Part shown: positions 44,857 to 53,858 of the stretch, piece by piece
How positions within the stretch are numbered: position 1 is the stretch's first letter
How the letters are laid out: each line of letters opens with the position of its first letter
Assembly (NCBI GenBank): GCA_003149345.1
Contig: QFWI01000008.1
Coordinates: 806,001 to 870,000 of the forward strand
Source of the DNA: Vampirovibrio chlorellavorus
GTDB taxonomy: Bacteria; Cyanobacteriota; Vampirovibrionia; Vampirovibrionales; Vampirovibrionaceae
Direction: 5' to 3'
DNA: 64,000 bases
The notes under the pieces: model-generated
Seen by the model: the letters and a program-made list of their open reading frames with translations, nothing else
Told to the model about the DNA's origin: nothing
Database searches by the model: none
Made by a program: the position numbers and the translations under genes

Positions 44857-45447
44857 ATGCCCCTGACCTTTTATCCAGACCCGGCAATTCAGCCCGAGGA
44901 TTCAGCATTAATTGACCGCACCCTGTGCGGGGATCAAAAGGCGTTTTCCCAACTCATGCAGCGTTATCTTCAGACCGTTTACAACTATTTGTACCGCATG
45001 ACCCAGAACCATGAACTCAGCGAAGAGATTGCCCAGGAGGCCTTTGTGAAAGCCTACCAAAATCTGAAAAATTTCGACCGTCAACGGCCTTTCAAGCCCT
45101 GGATTCTTCGCATCGCCTCCAATGCGGCCATCAGCCAGTTGCGGAAACAATCCAAACTGGTTTCCCTGAACGCCATGGAGGAAGAAGGCACCTGGACGGA
45201 AGCGCAGCATCAAACCGCCGACGATGTGGTGGTGCAGCTGGAACGCAAACTTTCCACGGAGGAAGTGCTGAAGGCCCTGCAAACGCTGGATGATAAATAC
45301 CGACAAGCCCTGCTGCTTCGTTATCAGCAGGATCTCAGCTACGAAGCCGTGGCCGAAACATTGGGAATCCCTCTTAATACCGTACGCACCTGGATTAAGC
45401 GCGGTACCGAAAAACTGAAACACGCCGTAAAGGAGATGGCCTCATGA
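44857..45447 (+). CDS. ECF-type RNA polymerase sigma factor
   Basis: 196 residues. Sigma-2 region around QEAFVKAYQNLKNFDRQRPF with the WILRIASN stretch, and a sigma-4 helix-turn-helix LSYEAVAETLGIPLNTVRTW. The next gene overlaps by 4 bases and encodes its likely anti-sigma factor. Confidence 0.92.
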   Translation: MPLTFYPDPAIQPEDSALIDRTLCGDQKAFSQLMQRYLQTVYNYLYRMTQNHELSEEIAQEAFVKAYQNLKNFDRQRPFKPWILRIASNAAISQLRKQSKLVSLNAMEEEGTWTEAQHQTADDVVVQLERKLSTEEVLKALQTLDDKYRQALLLRYQQDLSYEAVAETLGIPLNTVRTWIKRGTEKLKHAVKEMAS

Positions 45448-46052
45448 CCACACCCGTGCAGCCACCCAAGCACCCTCAACTGACCTGTGAACAGGCTCAG
45501 GACGTTATTTTCAATCTACAGGAACGCCAACCCGTGTCGGACGCCATGAAAGGCGACCTGCTGGAGCATTTAGCCCAATGCCCCGCTTGTCAGGCCTACC
45601 AGAACGATCTGGCCTGTGTAAGCGCATCGATGAGCGCCCTGGAAGCTGTGGACGTTCCCGTGGGACTGGCTGAGCGCATCATGGCACAAATTGCCGAGAT
45701 CGAAACAACCGCAGCGCCCGCCACGCTGGTTTCCTCGCAGCGCTTTTTATGGAAAAAATACACGCCCATGGCCGCAGCCGTACTCATTCTGGCCATTGCC
45801 ACGCCCCTGCTAATGCCCAATAGTCCTGTGTCTCTGACGCGTCCCACGGCGTCCACCTTGCAAGCCGAGGCCCAGAGAACCGAAGACTTTGAAGCCACCG
45901 GCGCCACGGCAAGCACCGCCGCAGCAGAAATTGACGAAACCCAACTGGCCCAGGGAGGCAGTCCCTTGAAGATTGGCCTGAAACAAACTTACGCCAGTGA
46001 AACCGAAAGCGACATGTACTACGATCCGGTCAGTACGCTGGTGGGCTTTTAG
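45444..46052 (+). CDS. Zinc-finger anti-sigma factor
   Basis: 202 residues. The N-terminal zf-HC2-type domain shows Cys15, then His42-x3-Cys46-x2-Cys49 (EHLAQCPACQ). One membrane helix (MAAAVLILAIATPLLM) is followed by a periplasmic tail of about 75 residues. It is translationally coupled to the ECF sigma gene (ATGA overlap). It probably holds that sigma factor at the membrane; the Spy-like protein upstream may be the periplasmic sensor. Confidence 0.85.
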   Translation: MTTPVQPPKHPQLTCEQAQDVIFNLQERQPVSDAMKGDLLEHLAQCPACQAYQNDLACVSASMSALEAVDVPVGLAERIMAQIAEIETTAAPATLVSSQRFLWKKYTPMAAAVLILAIATPLLMPNSPVSLTRPTASTLQAEAQRTEDFEATGATASTAAAEIDETQLAQGGSPLKIGLKQTYASETESDMYYDPVSTLVGF

Positions 46053-46070
46053 GTTCCCGCTTCAATGCCG

Positions 46071-46916
46071 CTAGCCTTTAATGGCCCCGCTGGTGGCTCC
46101 TGAGACAAAGTATTTTTGCAGGGCAAAGAAAAAGACCAGCATGGGCACCATGGACAGCAGTGTACCCGCCGCGATCAGCTTCCAGTCCGCGCTAAAGGCG
46201 CTTTGCAACTGCACCAGCCCCACCGGCAGGGTAAAATGGCTGGGTTCCGACAGAATAATGCTGGGCCACAGGAATTCTCCCCAGGTGGCCATAAAGGCAA
46301 ACACGGCCAGCGTGGCCAAGGTGGGCCGGATCAGGGGGAGTAGCACGTACCAAAGAATTTGCAGGCTGTCGCACCCATCCAGCACCGCCGATTCTTCCAA
46401 CTCCTTGGGCAAAGTAACCAGCGCTTGCCGCACAAAGAAGATGCCAAAGCCGCTAACCGCAAAGGGAAGCACCAGCCCCAGCCAGCCATTCACCCACCCG
46501 GCGGCATCGGTCAGGTTCAGCTTCAGACAAATCAAATACAGGGGAATCATCAGCACCTGAAAGGGAATCATCATGGTAGCCAGAATACTGAAAAAGATGG
46601 CGTTTTGCCCTTTAAAACGCATGCGGGCCAGGGGATAGGCGGCCATCACACTGAGGCTGATGTTAAAGAAAATGGTGAGCAGGGTCACCACGATGCTGTT
46701 GATGAAAAACCAGGGCATGGGCACTTTCTGCCACACGCTGATAAAGTTTTGTAGCGTAGGCTGCGCCGGAATAAACTGCGGCGGGTAGGCAAACACATTC
46801 TCGGTGGGGCTTTTGAGGGCGGTCGACAGCAGCCACAAAAAGGGAAACACGGAGAGTAGCACCAGCAGGCTTAATAGCAGGTATTGCAGGCTTTGTTTGA
46901 GTGTTACGGATTTCAT
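46071..46916 (-). CDS. ABC transporter permease, carbohydrate type (MalG/UgpE-like)
   Basis: 281 residues, six membrane helices. The inner-loop EAA motif that docks the ATPase is visible (EESAVLDGCDSLQILWYVLLP). Its start overlaps the stop of its partner permease by 4 bases. No binding protein or ATPase gene is adjacent in this window, so the sugar is unknown. Confidence 0.92.
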   Translation of the reverse strand: MKSVTLKQSLQYLLLSLLVLLSVFPFLWLLSTALKSPTENVFAYPPQFIPAQPTLQNFISVWQKVPMPWFFINSIVVTLLTIFFNISLSVMAAYPLARMRFKGQNAIFFSILATMMIPFQVLMIPLYLICLKLNLTDAAGWVNGWLGLVLPFAVSGFGIFFVRQALVTLPKELEESAVLDGCDSLQILWYVLLPLIRPTLATLAVFAFMATWGEFLWPSIILSEPSHFTLPVGLVQLQSAFSADWKLIAAGTLLSMVPMLVFFFALQKYFVSGATSGAIKG

Positions 46917-47866
46917 CCGGCAGCGTCCCCCACAGTCAACTTGCCGGTAGTCAACCCGCCGGGAGGCTTTTTGGCAGAGGCGGAGCCAGCGGGTTTGAGC
47001 GGCTTGGGCGTGCTGTCGTCTTTGGGGGAGAGCTTCATTTCCAACAAACTAAACGCCAGTAGAATCAGCATCAGGACAATGCCCGCCGCGCTGGCGATGC
47101 CCAAATCCAGATTTTCAAAGGCCCGCTCGTAAATGTAGTACACCAGCGTTTTGGTGGCTCCCACCGGACCGCCCCGGGTCATCACATAAATTTCCGTAAA
47201 CACCTTCAGGCTGCCAATGGTGCTGATAATAGCCACCATGACCATCGTAGGCTGCAAGTGGGGCAGGGTCACGTGCCAGTGTTTCTGCCACAGGCTGGCC
47301 CCGTCAATCTCGGCGGCCTCGTACAATTCCGAAGACAAGCTTTGCAAGTGGGCCAGGTACATCATCATGTAGTAGGCCAGCCCCTTCCACACCACCACGA
47401 TCATCACGCTATACAGGGCAATGTCCGGGCTGACCAACCAACCAACCTTCGGCCAGTTAAGCAGCGACAGGAGCCAGTTGATCAGGCCATCATCGGCGTA
47501 CAACCAGCGCCAGGCAATACCCACCACCACCATGGAAATGACCACCGGAATATAAATCAGACTGCGAAAAATGGCCATGCCCTTGAGTTTGCCGTTGAGC
47601 AGCAAGGCCAAAAAGATGGGAAACACCACCATGGCCGGAACCACCCCCAGCAAAAACACAAAGGTATTGCGCAGGGCATTCCAGAAAGGGGCGGAGTGAG
47701 CCAGTCGAGCGTAATTCAGCAGGCCCACAAAGCTGGGATGGTAAATATCGCGGGAATAATCGGACAAACTGATGCCAAAAGCCATCAGCAAGGGCAGAAA
47801 AAAGAAACTGACCATGAAGATCGCCGGTAAAATCAGGTACAAATAGGGGGTTTGCTTACGAAACAT
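46913..47866 (-). CDS. ABC transporter permease, carbohydrate type (MalF/UgpA-like)
   Basis: 317 residues, six or so membrane helices. EAA motif YEAAEIDGASLWQKHWHVTL. The C-terminus carries an added polar Pro/Lys tail (about 30 residues) after the last helix. It forms a two-gene operon with the downstream permease at 46071. Confidence 0.92.
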   Translation of the reverse strand: MFRKQTPYLYLILPAIFMVSFFFLPLLMAFGISLSDYSRDIYHPSFVGLLNYARLAHSAPFWNALRNTFVFLLGVVPAMVVFPIFLALLLNGKLKGMAIFRSLIYIPVVISMVVVGIAWRWLYADDGLINWLLSLLNWPKVGWLVSPDIALYSVMIVVVWKGLAYYMMMYLAHLQSLSSELYEAAEIDGASLWQKHWHVTLPHLQPTMVMVAIISTIGSLKVFTEIYVMTRGGPVGATKTLVYYIYERAFENLDLGIASAAGIVLMLILLAFSLLEMKLSPKDDSTPKPLKPAGSASAKKPPGGLTTGKLTVGDAAG

Positions 47867-48036
47867 AGCGCCCGATGAATATTCTCTCTATCCCTACTAT
47901 TCTAGCGGATTAACGCAAAACAGCGCCAACTTTCCAGTTAGACATCCCCCAAACGCGGCGAGATCCAATTTAAAACAAGCCTGCCAACAGGCCCGGCAAC
48001 AAAGCCCAATCGCCAGACGTTGCTCAACCAACCGGC

Positions 48037-48474
48037 TTAAGATTCGGTGGAAGGGGCGTACGGGAACCAGCGATTGACCCAGGTTTCCAGGTGGTTCAGG
48101 GTGCTGGCCAAATCCCGACCCCGCTCGGTCAACTCGTACTCCACCTTGGGCGGGATGGTGGGGAACTGGTGCCGGTTGATCAAACGGAACTTTTCCAGGT
48201 GCTTCAGCCGGGCGCTGAGCGTTCGTGGAGAAATCCCGGTAATTTGCTGCTCCAGCTCCACAAAGCGCTGCCGCTCCAGTTGATACAGCAAGTGAATAAT
48301 CTGGAAGGAATACTTGTCGCCAATCAGCTCCATGGCCCGCTCAATGGGCGATTCCACACCATAGAGTCCGGCATGCATCAAACGGTTCAGGTTCTCAGTG
48401 ACATCCTGTAACGAGTGGGCCTCAATCGCTTGTTCCGTAAGGTTTTCAGTCATTTGATCCACCGTCTTCGACAC
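48037..48474 (-). CDS. HxlR-family winged-helix transcriptional regulator
   Basis: 145 residues. A winged helix-turn-helix of the HxlR type spans about residues 40-130 (ERAMELIGDKYSFQIIHLLY, then GISPRTLSARLKHLEKFRLI). The preceding 38 residues are an extra N-terminal segment. The GTG start at 48474 has AAGGA 9 nt upstream. A very good promoter and a perfect dyad lie upstream, so autoregulation is plausible. Confidence 0.85.
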   Translation of the reverse strand: MSKTVDQMTENLTEQAIEAHSLQDVTENLNRLMHAGLYGVESPIERAMELIGDKYSFQIIHLLYQLERQRFVELEQQITGISPRTLSARLKHLEKFRLINRHQFPTIPPKVEYELTERGRDLASTLNHLETWVNRWFPYAPSTES

Positions 48475-48511
48475 GCATTCATATCCTTATAAAAATTACT
48501 TTACTTGTTAT

Positions 48512-48540
48512 AGTATAGCTACCGACCCTACCAAGATCAA
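48512..48540 (-). promoter_or_regulatory. Sigma-70-type promoter of the HxlR-like gene
   Basis: On the minus strand, TTGATC (48540-48535) and TATACT (48517-48512) are separated by exactly 17 bp, about 40 bp upstream of the gene start. Confidence 0.7.
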
Positions 48541-48542
48541 TC

Positions 48543-48567
48543 CTTTGTCCGGGCAAGTCGGACAAAG
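48543..48567. promoter_or_regulatory. Operator-like dyad next to the -35 box
   Basis: Perfect 9-bp inverted repeat (CTTTGTCCG / CGGACAAAG) with a 7-bp spacer, ending 2 bp from the -35 hexamer. Its size and place suit a dimeric winged-helix regulator, perhaps the HxlR-like protein itself. Confidence 0.5.
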
Positions 48568-48681
48568 CGTAATATCGAAAAAACCTTGCCCGACAGTGAG
48601 ACAATGCAGCCCCTTCAGCAGAACCCCGTGAAAAGGCAATTTTCAAATTGTTTTGTTTTTTATTATTAGGGTTATTAATGA

Positions 48682-48852
48682 ATGGGCAGTGCAATCATGC
48701 AAAACACCGGGCTCACGTCAGAAAACGCGCTAGGGCTGATAAGCCTGCTTTGCGCTTTGACCTATCTGCTTTGCTCGGCCGGGTCACACCCCTTGCCGGG
48801 CTCTCATCCAACCGACACGCCACTGGTTAGCATCAGCGGGAGCCTGGGTTAG
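48682..48852 (+). CDS. Possible 56-residue membrane or secreted peptide
   Basis: MGSAIMQNTGLTSENALGLI, then a hydrophobic helix (SLLCALTYLLCSAG) and a polar Pro/Ser tail. AGGG lies 10 nt before the ATG. There is no recognised family. Another frame in the same place starting at 48678 is also open, so this is uncertain. Confidence 0.3.
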   Translation: MGSAIMQNTGLTSENALGLISLLCALTYLLCSAGSHPLPGSHPTDTPLVSISGSLG

Positions 48853-48855
48853 GCA

Positions 48856-51516
48856 TTAATTCTGGTAGGCGGTTTGTCCAACACGGGGATAAAACCGGGG
48901 CGTGTTTTGGCCTACAAAAATGCCATTGGCCAGCGTCGGTGGCAAGCCAGCTGGTTGAATGCCCTTGGTTTCGCCGTTGGCAGCGCTGGATTCCTGCTTT
49001 GCCGCAGCCGCTTTGAGATCGCCGTAACCCAACCGATCCGCGGTGTTGGCAATGCCGGGATTTTTATCCTGACCGGTCAAGCGCTTGGTGATAGTAGTCT
49101 GTACATGCGGCACCAACCAGCCCAAACAGGCCATGGTGCCCAACAAAGCCGCCGAGCGGGCGGTGTAATTCAGGTTACGGTTCAGCTTGAAAAAGCGATC
49201 CAGTCCTGTTTTCACATCCTTCTGTCCCTGCTCGGAAAGATAATTCAGCAGGGCCTCACTGTATTTGCCAATGGCCTCCCGCATCTTTTGGGCGCGGGCC
49301 GGATCGGCAAAAGCACGAGAGTCCGGTTTAAACTGGCCCAGCGTCTCCTGAGCCTGCCGCAGGAAAGCGGTGTCGTTGACTAGACCACCTTGCAACAATT
49401 CTCGCAGCTTGTGGCTCAGGCTCGCTTCTCCTGCCTGGGTGGCCAACGAAAACAATCGTCCCGTATCTGGGGAGAGCAACAGTTTGACTTGCCCCTGGTA
49501 ATGCTCTAGCAATGGCATTTCCGACTTCAGGCCAGCCCTCCGGGCTTGCGCAATAAGCGACTCCATTGCCTGTAAAGCCTTTTCCCGGCCCTCTTTGTGC
49601 AGATCCGGTTTGGGCAGATTCCCTTTGCCCAGGTCTTCTTGGCGGATCCCCCGGTTTTTGACCCCGTTCAGCCATTCAGCCGACTCATCGGCCTTGGAAA
49701 AGTCAAACCCCTTCAGGGGATTGCGCAACAGATTAATGGTGCGCTGGAACATGGCATGGGCCTGATCAAAGGCATCCACCGTGGCCATGCCCCGCAGTCT
49801 CATTTCAAAAGCCTTCTGCCCGGACGCCCCCAGGGAATTAAAGACCCCAGCAAATCCGGGTGCCTGCTTTTCCAACAAGGCCACAAAGTCCTGGGGCGCA
49901 TTCAGATCGATCGTCATCCCCACGCTATGCCGGAATGCCTGCTTCAGGGCGATTCCCAGATTTTTGCGTTCTTCAGCCGCCCACCCCTGAAAGACGCCTT
50001 GCCCCTGATGAATCTCGGTCAACCATTCCTGAATGGTATCAGGCATTACGTTGTCCCCGATCTTGCGGATACGCTGCACAAAGGCCTGGGCTTTGTCGTT
50101 CCCCAGATAAGCCTGAGCCTCCAGAGACAGGAAATTAGCCACTTTAAGGGGGTCCGCAGTTCGAATTTGCGTCTTGAGCCAACTTTCCGGCAGCATCATA
50201 CCGGACTGTCCATGGCCTTGCAGGGCTACTTTCACCGCAGAAAGACTGTCGGCCGACTTCAACTGATCGTGCAGGGCCTTGGCAATTTGGGGCTCCAGGC
50301 TGCTGCTGGTTTTAAAGGCGCTATCCGCAGCCGCACCCAGCCCCTTCATAATATGCGGGACGGATAAAATGTAAAAATACAGCGAGCCCAAGTCCCGCAC
50401 AATCACTTCCACGGTTTCAAAACCGCTACGCTTGCTGGCCACATAGCCCCGGCCACCGGCAATGCCGGCATCCACCACCAGAATGCTGCCGTAAGGGGTT
50501 TGATCCACCAAGTGCCCCAACGCCTGGGTAACGGACGAGCCGCCGGAAAAACCGCCAAAGCGAACCGGCTGACCCTGGGCGATTGGCCCAGAAGCGATTG
50601 GGAAAAACCCCTTGGCGTAACCATTTGGGTTAAAGGTTACCCCAGGCTGAGATGGATTGATTAAACTCCCGGAATTGGCTAATTGGATCGATGGTTTGCT
50701 GAATACAGGGTTGAATGTGGGATGAAGTGCGCTGGCAGAATTGGTGACTCGACTCAATTGCTGACCAAAGGCGTGATTATTCAGGCCCGTTTGCCCTCCC
50801 TGAGAAAGGGCATTGGCGCCCAAGGGTCTCGGATCGCCGAATTGGACGTTATCGCCTTCCTGAGAACGCTTTCTGCGAGACAGTTGATAACTCATAATCC
50901 CCTTGGTTTTCAACTGGTTCAGGGTTGGAACCACATAAGCCACCCCGGCCAAGGCCAGACCGACGCTAAATAACCAACGGGCAGACTTCAAACGCAACAA
51001 GGAACTGATTTCCTTGTTGTCTTTGGCAAACAGTTCCTGGGCGGTTAAATCCACGGTTGGCAATTTGCCCCAGGGCCGATTCCAGGCGATATCAGGACTC
51101 AGATGCTTATACTGGGGCAAAAAGCGTATCTGGGCGGACTTGAAGCGATCTTTTAGAAAATCCACGCCCTTCAGCCAGATGGCAGCGGCGGCCAGCTCCT
51201 CAAACACACGTTCTTGTACTTCCATCCAGCCATCCCGGCGATAAGCGCTATGGGTGCGTCCTGCTACCACGGCGGCTTCCAGCGGTAGAACCGCATTAGC
51301 GCCTTCCTTAGCGGTAAACAGAAAGGTCTCTTGCAACCACTTGGGCGTCTCTCCCCGGGCCAGTAATGAACCAGCCGCCTCCGCGAAACCGGAAAAGCGA
51401 GGTTGACTTGGATTTTTCCCGGGCAAACGCAAAGTGGGAGCGCTGGCTACCACGGACTGCTTTTGAATGGTTTTCTTTTGAACAGGCAAAGCGCCTATCC
51501 CGGTTGGAGCAGACAT
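48856..51516 (-). CDS. Very large unknown protein with FSG/FGG motifs and two membrane helices
   Basis: 886 residues, not recognised. The N-terminus is disordered and contains PRFSGFAEAAGS (39-50). Further NVQFGDP and VRFGGFSG motifs occur in a Gly/Asn/Ser-rich middle, and two hydrophobic helices lie near 183-201 (FSVGLALAGVAYVVPTL) and about 800-815 (ALLGTMACLGWLVPHV). Each helix ends in a similar V-P-x-(L/V) turn followed by a Thr/Lys segment. A long helical region (about 420-780) lies between. The family appears lineage-restricted. The stop is 3 bp from the end of a small plus-strand frame. Confidence 0.7.
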   Translation of the reverse strand: MSAPTGIGALPVQKKTIQKQSVVASAPTLRLPGKNPSQPRFSGFAEAAGSLLARGETPKWLQETFLFTAKEGANAVLPLEAAVVAGRTHSAYRRDGWMEVQERVFEELAAAAIWLKGVDFLKDRFKSAQIRFLPQYKHLSPDIAWNRPWGKLPTVDLTAQELFAKDNKEISSLLRLKSARWLFSVGLALAGVAYVVPTLNQLKTKGIMSYQLSRRKRSQEGDNVQFGDPRPLGANALSQGGQTGLNNHAFGQQLSRVTNSASALHPTFNPVFSKPSIQLANSGSLINPSQPGVTFNPNGYAKGFFPIASGPIAQGQPVRFGGFSGGSSVTQALGHLVDQTPYGSILVVDAGIAGGRGYVASKRSGFETVEVIVRDLGSLYFYILSVPHIMKGLGAAADSAFKTSSSLEPQIAKALHDQLKSADSLSAVKVALQGHGQSGMMLPESWLKTQIRTADPLKVANFLSLEAQAYLGNDKAQAFVQRIRKIGDNVMPDTIQEWLTEIHQGQGVFQGWAAEERKNLGIALKQAFRHSVGMTIDLNAPQDFVALLEKQAPGFAGVFNSLGASGQKAFEMRLRGMATVDAFDQAHAMFQRTINLLRNPLKGFDFSKADESAEWLNGVKNRGIRQEDLGKGNLPKPDLHKEGREKALQAMESLIAQARRAGLKSEMPLLEHYQGQVKLLLSPDTGRLFSLATQAGEASLSHKLRELLQGGLVNDTAFLRQAQETLGQFKPDSRAFADPARAQKMREAIGKYSEALLNYLSEQGQKDVKTGLDRFFKLNRNLNYTARSAALLGTMACLGWLVPHVQTTITKRLTGQDKNPGIANTADRLGYGDLKAAAAKQESSAANGETKGIQPAGLPPTLANGIFVGQNTPRFYPRVGQTAYQN

Positions 51517-51674
51517 GCCCTGAAGTACCTTTGGTTCACAAACCGGTTGATGGATAAGATATCGCTTAATCTGAAAGTATCACTGATTAGAAAGGCGTCT
51601 GAAGATAATTTGATGCCATGAAAACACAAACAAGATCGTTTCGGAGGGAAAAAGTAAGAAAAAAATGAGAATTC

Positions 51675-53006
51675 TTAACCCGCAAAGGGGAGAGCCACCA
51701 GCACATTGCCCTGAAGAACGGCCTGTTCCGATTCCGCCATGGCTTGAGCGCCTTCCCAGTATATAATGCCATCCCGGTAGTACAGGCTTGTCTCTTCCGG
51801 CAAGGGAATCTGAACTTTGCCCGCGTATAAATCGTGAATGGTTTCCAGATACTGAACCGGGTTGCCGATATCGCTCCAGTACCCATCCACTTTTTGGGCC
51901 CAAAAGGCGCCCAGCTCAGGTTGCGCCTGGCTCCGTTCCAAAATAACAGGGAAAATATCGGTGGCAAAATCCAGCGCGGCCTCAGTGGGTAACGGCGCAC
52001 CCGCCTGACGGGCTTTTTGCTGGGCCGTGGCCAAAACGTCATTGTAGATTTCGACAATCAGGGGAAAGCAACGGGGGGAGAAAATATAAAAACCGGTATT
52101 GGCCAGCCGAGATTTGGCCTCCTCGCGCTTGGGCTTTTCCTGAAAGGCCGCAATCTTCCCAGATTGTCCATCCGCACCGGACTGATCGGTCACAATGATG
52201 CCGAATTTATCCACGTCCTGCTCATCCACCCACTGGCATCCAATGGTCAGCAGGGCGCCCTGGCTGACATGCGCTTCCATCAGGGCGCTAAAATCGGCAT
52301 CGGTGACAGAATCCCCTTGCACCACCAGCAACGGCTGATTGAGATCCAGGAGGGGCTGGTACTGCGACTCTGTCAGCATTTTACGCAAACCCCCAGCCGT
52401 CCCGGAAGGTTCTGACTCATGAATGTAGGCCACTTGCCCTTCCTGGCAACGGCTTAGACTGGCCATCAGCGACTCTGGCTTGAAGAAGGTGTTGACAATA
52501 ATGTTACGGAACCCGTGAGCCACCAGCCTGTTGGCAATGCATTCAATCACGCTTCGATGCCCGGAAAGCGGAACAGCAGGCTTGGAGTAATGCGTACTAT
52601 CCCCGGAAATACGCTCGAACCGGGTGGCCAGACCGGCCCCCAAAATGGTGGCCTGCATGGAATAGGCCTGGGGAGTATACGCTTTCGACTCGGCAGGCTG
52701 CTTGGCAGGATTTCCGGTAATGGGCTGCCCGGCCAGCGACAGTTCAACCCCGCCCACGCAAACCGAAGATCCGGGCAAGGCAAAATAATGTCCACCTTTG
52801 GGCGAGGTCACCATGCCCATAAAGCCACCCTTCCCCCAGAAGAGTTCCACCCGGTGAGTGGCATCTTCGCGGCGGTGGAGTCGCCCTAAACACTGGCCCG
52901 TTTGGGTATCCCGGATCTCAAAATGGGGCTGCCGCTCGACAGGGCTCAGGCTCAGGCGGTTGGCCTCTATCGGGGTATTTAAAACACAGGATTCTAAAAC
53001 ATTCAT
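51675..53006 (-). CDS. NDP-sugar nucleotidyltransferase with an N-terminal extension
   Basis: 443 residues. The nucleotidyltransferase core begins at about residue 117 (MQATILGAGLATRFERISGD, a variant of the GGxGTR signature). KPAVPLSG is the sugar-phosphate loop, and LLVVQGDSVTDADFSAL the metal-binding strand. The family makes activated sugars from NTP and sugar-1-phosphate. About 115 residues precede the core, with an unusual hydrophilic domain (LSPVERQPHFEIRDTQTGQ). ATG at 53006 is chosen; the frame extends to 53252, but that part looks non-coding. The sugar is unknown. Confidence 0.8.
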   Translation of the reverse strand: MNVLESCVLNTPIEANRLSLSPVERQPHFEIRDTQTGQCLGRLHRREDATHRVELFWGKGGFMGMVTSPKGGHYFALPGSSVCVGGVELSLAGQPITGNPAKQPAESKAYTPQAYSMQATILGAGLATRFERISGDSTHYSKPAVPLSGHRSVIECIANRLVAHGFRNIIVNTFFKPESLMASLSRCQEGQVAYIHESEPSGTAGGLRKMLTESQYQPLLDLNQPLLVVQGDSVTDADFSALMEAHVSQGALLTIGCQWVDEQDVDKFGIIVTDQSGADGQSGKIAAFQEKPKREEAKSRLANTGFYIFSPRCFPLIVEIYNDVLATAQQKARQAGAPLPTEAALDFATDIFPVILERSQAQPELGAFWAQKVDGYWSDIGNPVQYLETIHDLYAGKVQIPLPEETSLYYRDGIIYWEGAQAMAESEQAVLQGNVLVALPFAG

Positions 53007-53396
53007 ATTGAAAAAAGCCTCACTGTTTGCCCCCATAGCTGTTGGGCCGCCACGCATCACGGCGCACAATCCGCACGCAATCAAGATGATGTAACATCTT
53101 ACCGTGAACCCCGGCTGATTGGCACCCTCAACTTGTACCCCGCCGATAGTTATCAATGTAACAGTTTGTAACGATACACACCTCCCCGGGAAGCATCCAG
53201 GCAATTCTCTGGCTCGCAAATTTTTATATATAGTATATCCATCATCATACAATCCTCATCCCATCCCAACCCAACCCTCTCCGGCACAGAGCAGCCCTCT
53301 TTGATCAAGGCGCGGTTGCCAAGTTCCCATCCCAACTCACAGCCTGGAAGAGGTCGTAACCAACCAATATCCAATTCAGAGTGAAAGGGGCAAATG
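53007..53396. other. Divergent intergenic region, AT-rich in the middle
   Basis: Lies between divergent genes. It contains a TATATATAGTATAT stretch near 53225-53240 that probably serves as promoter DNA, then a CCCATCCCAACCCAACCC tract. No gene or RNA is recognised. Confidence 0.4.
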
Positions 53397-53615
53397 ATGC
53401 AATTACAAAAGCGTTTTGAAGCAAAAGTCCGTGAACAGCAACTCAAGCAGTTGTCCAAGCAAATTCAAGGCCTTCGGAATGAAATGGAATTTGTGGAAAT
53501 TCTGGCCCAATTCTGGCCGTTACCCAATATGTCGCAAAAAATGGAACGGCTGCAACAACGGCTGGCCTTGTTAGACCAGCAGTATCAAGCCCAGAAGGCC
53601 CTGAAAGCAGGCTAA
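53397..53615 (+). CDS. Small coiled-coil protein, 72 residues
   Basis: Not recognised. Almost entirely helical with many Gln/Lys/Leu (KRFEAKVREQQLKQLSKQIQ), so a coiled coil. AAAGGGG lies 6 nt before the second of two adjacent ATG codons, which makes it likely real. Confidence 0.6.
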   Translation: MQLQKRFEAKVREQQLKQLSKQIQGLRNEMEFVEILAQFWPLPNMSQKMERLQQRLALLDQQYQAQKALKAG

Positions 53616-53725
53616 TGGCAGCAGACGGATAAAACATGACCTGACCGGACGGCTTGACTGCCGAGAATAGACACGTACCCAACATTGTTGTAGGATTAGC
53701 ATACTCTCTCATCAGGCTTATAAAC

Positions 53726-53802
53726 CGGGATGTAGCGCAGCTTGGTAGCGCATCTGCTTTGGGAGCAGAGGGTCGCAGGTTCGAATCCTGTCATCCCGAC
53801 CA
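53726..53802 (+). tRNA. tRNA-Pro (anticodon TGG)
   Basis: Complete cloverleaf. Acceptor CGGGATG/CATCCCG, anticodon stem TCTGC/GCAGA with loop TTTGGGA, T-arm GCAGG-TTCGAAT-CCTGT, discriminator A and an encoded CCA. Confidence 0.98.
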
Positions 53803-53858
53803 TCCTCTCTTGGTTTGTGTTGATAACTGGTTTATATCCGATGTGAAAGTTCCTCCTT

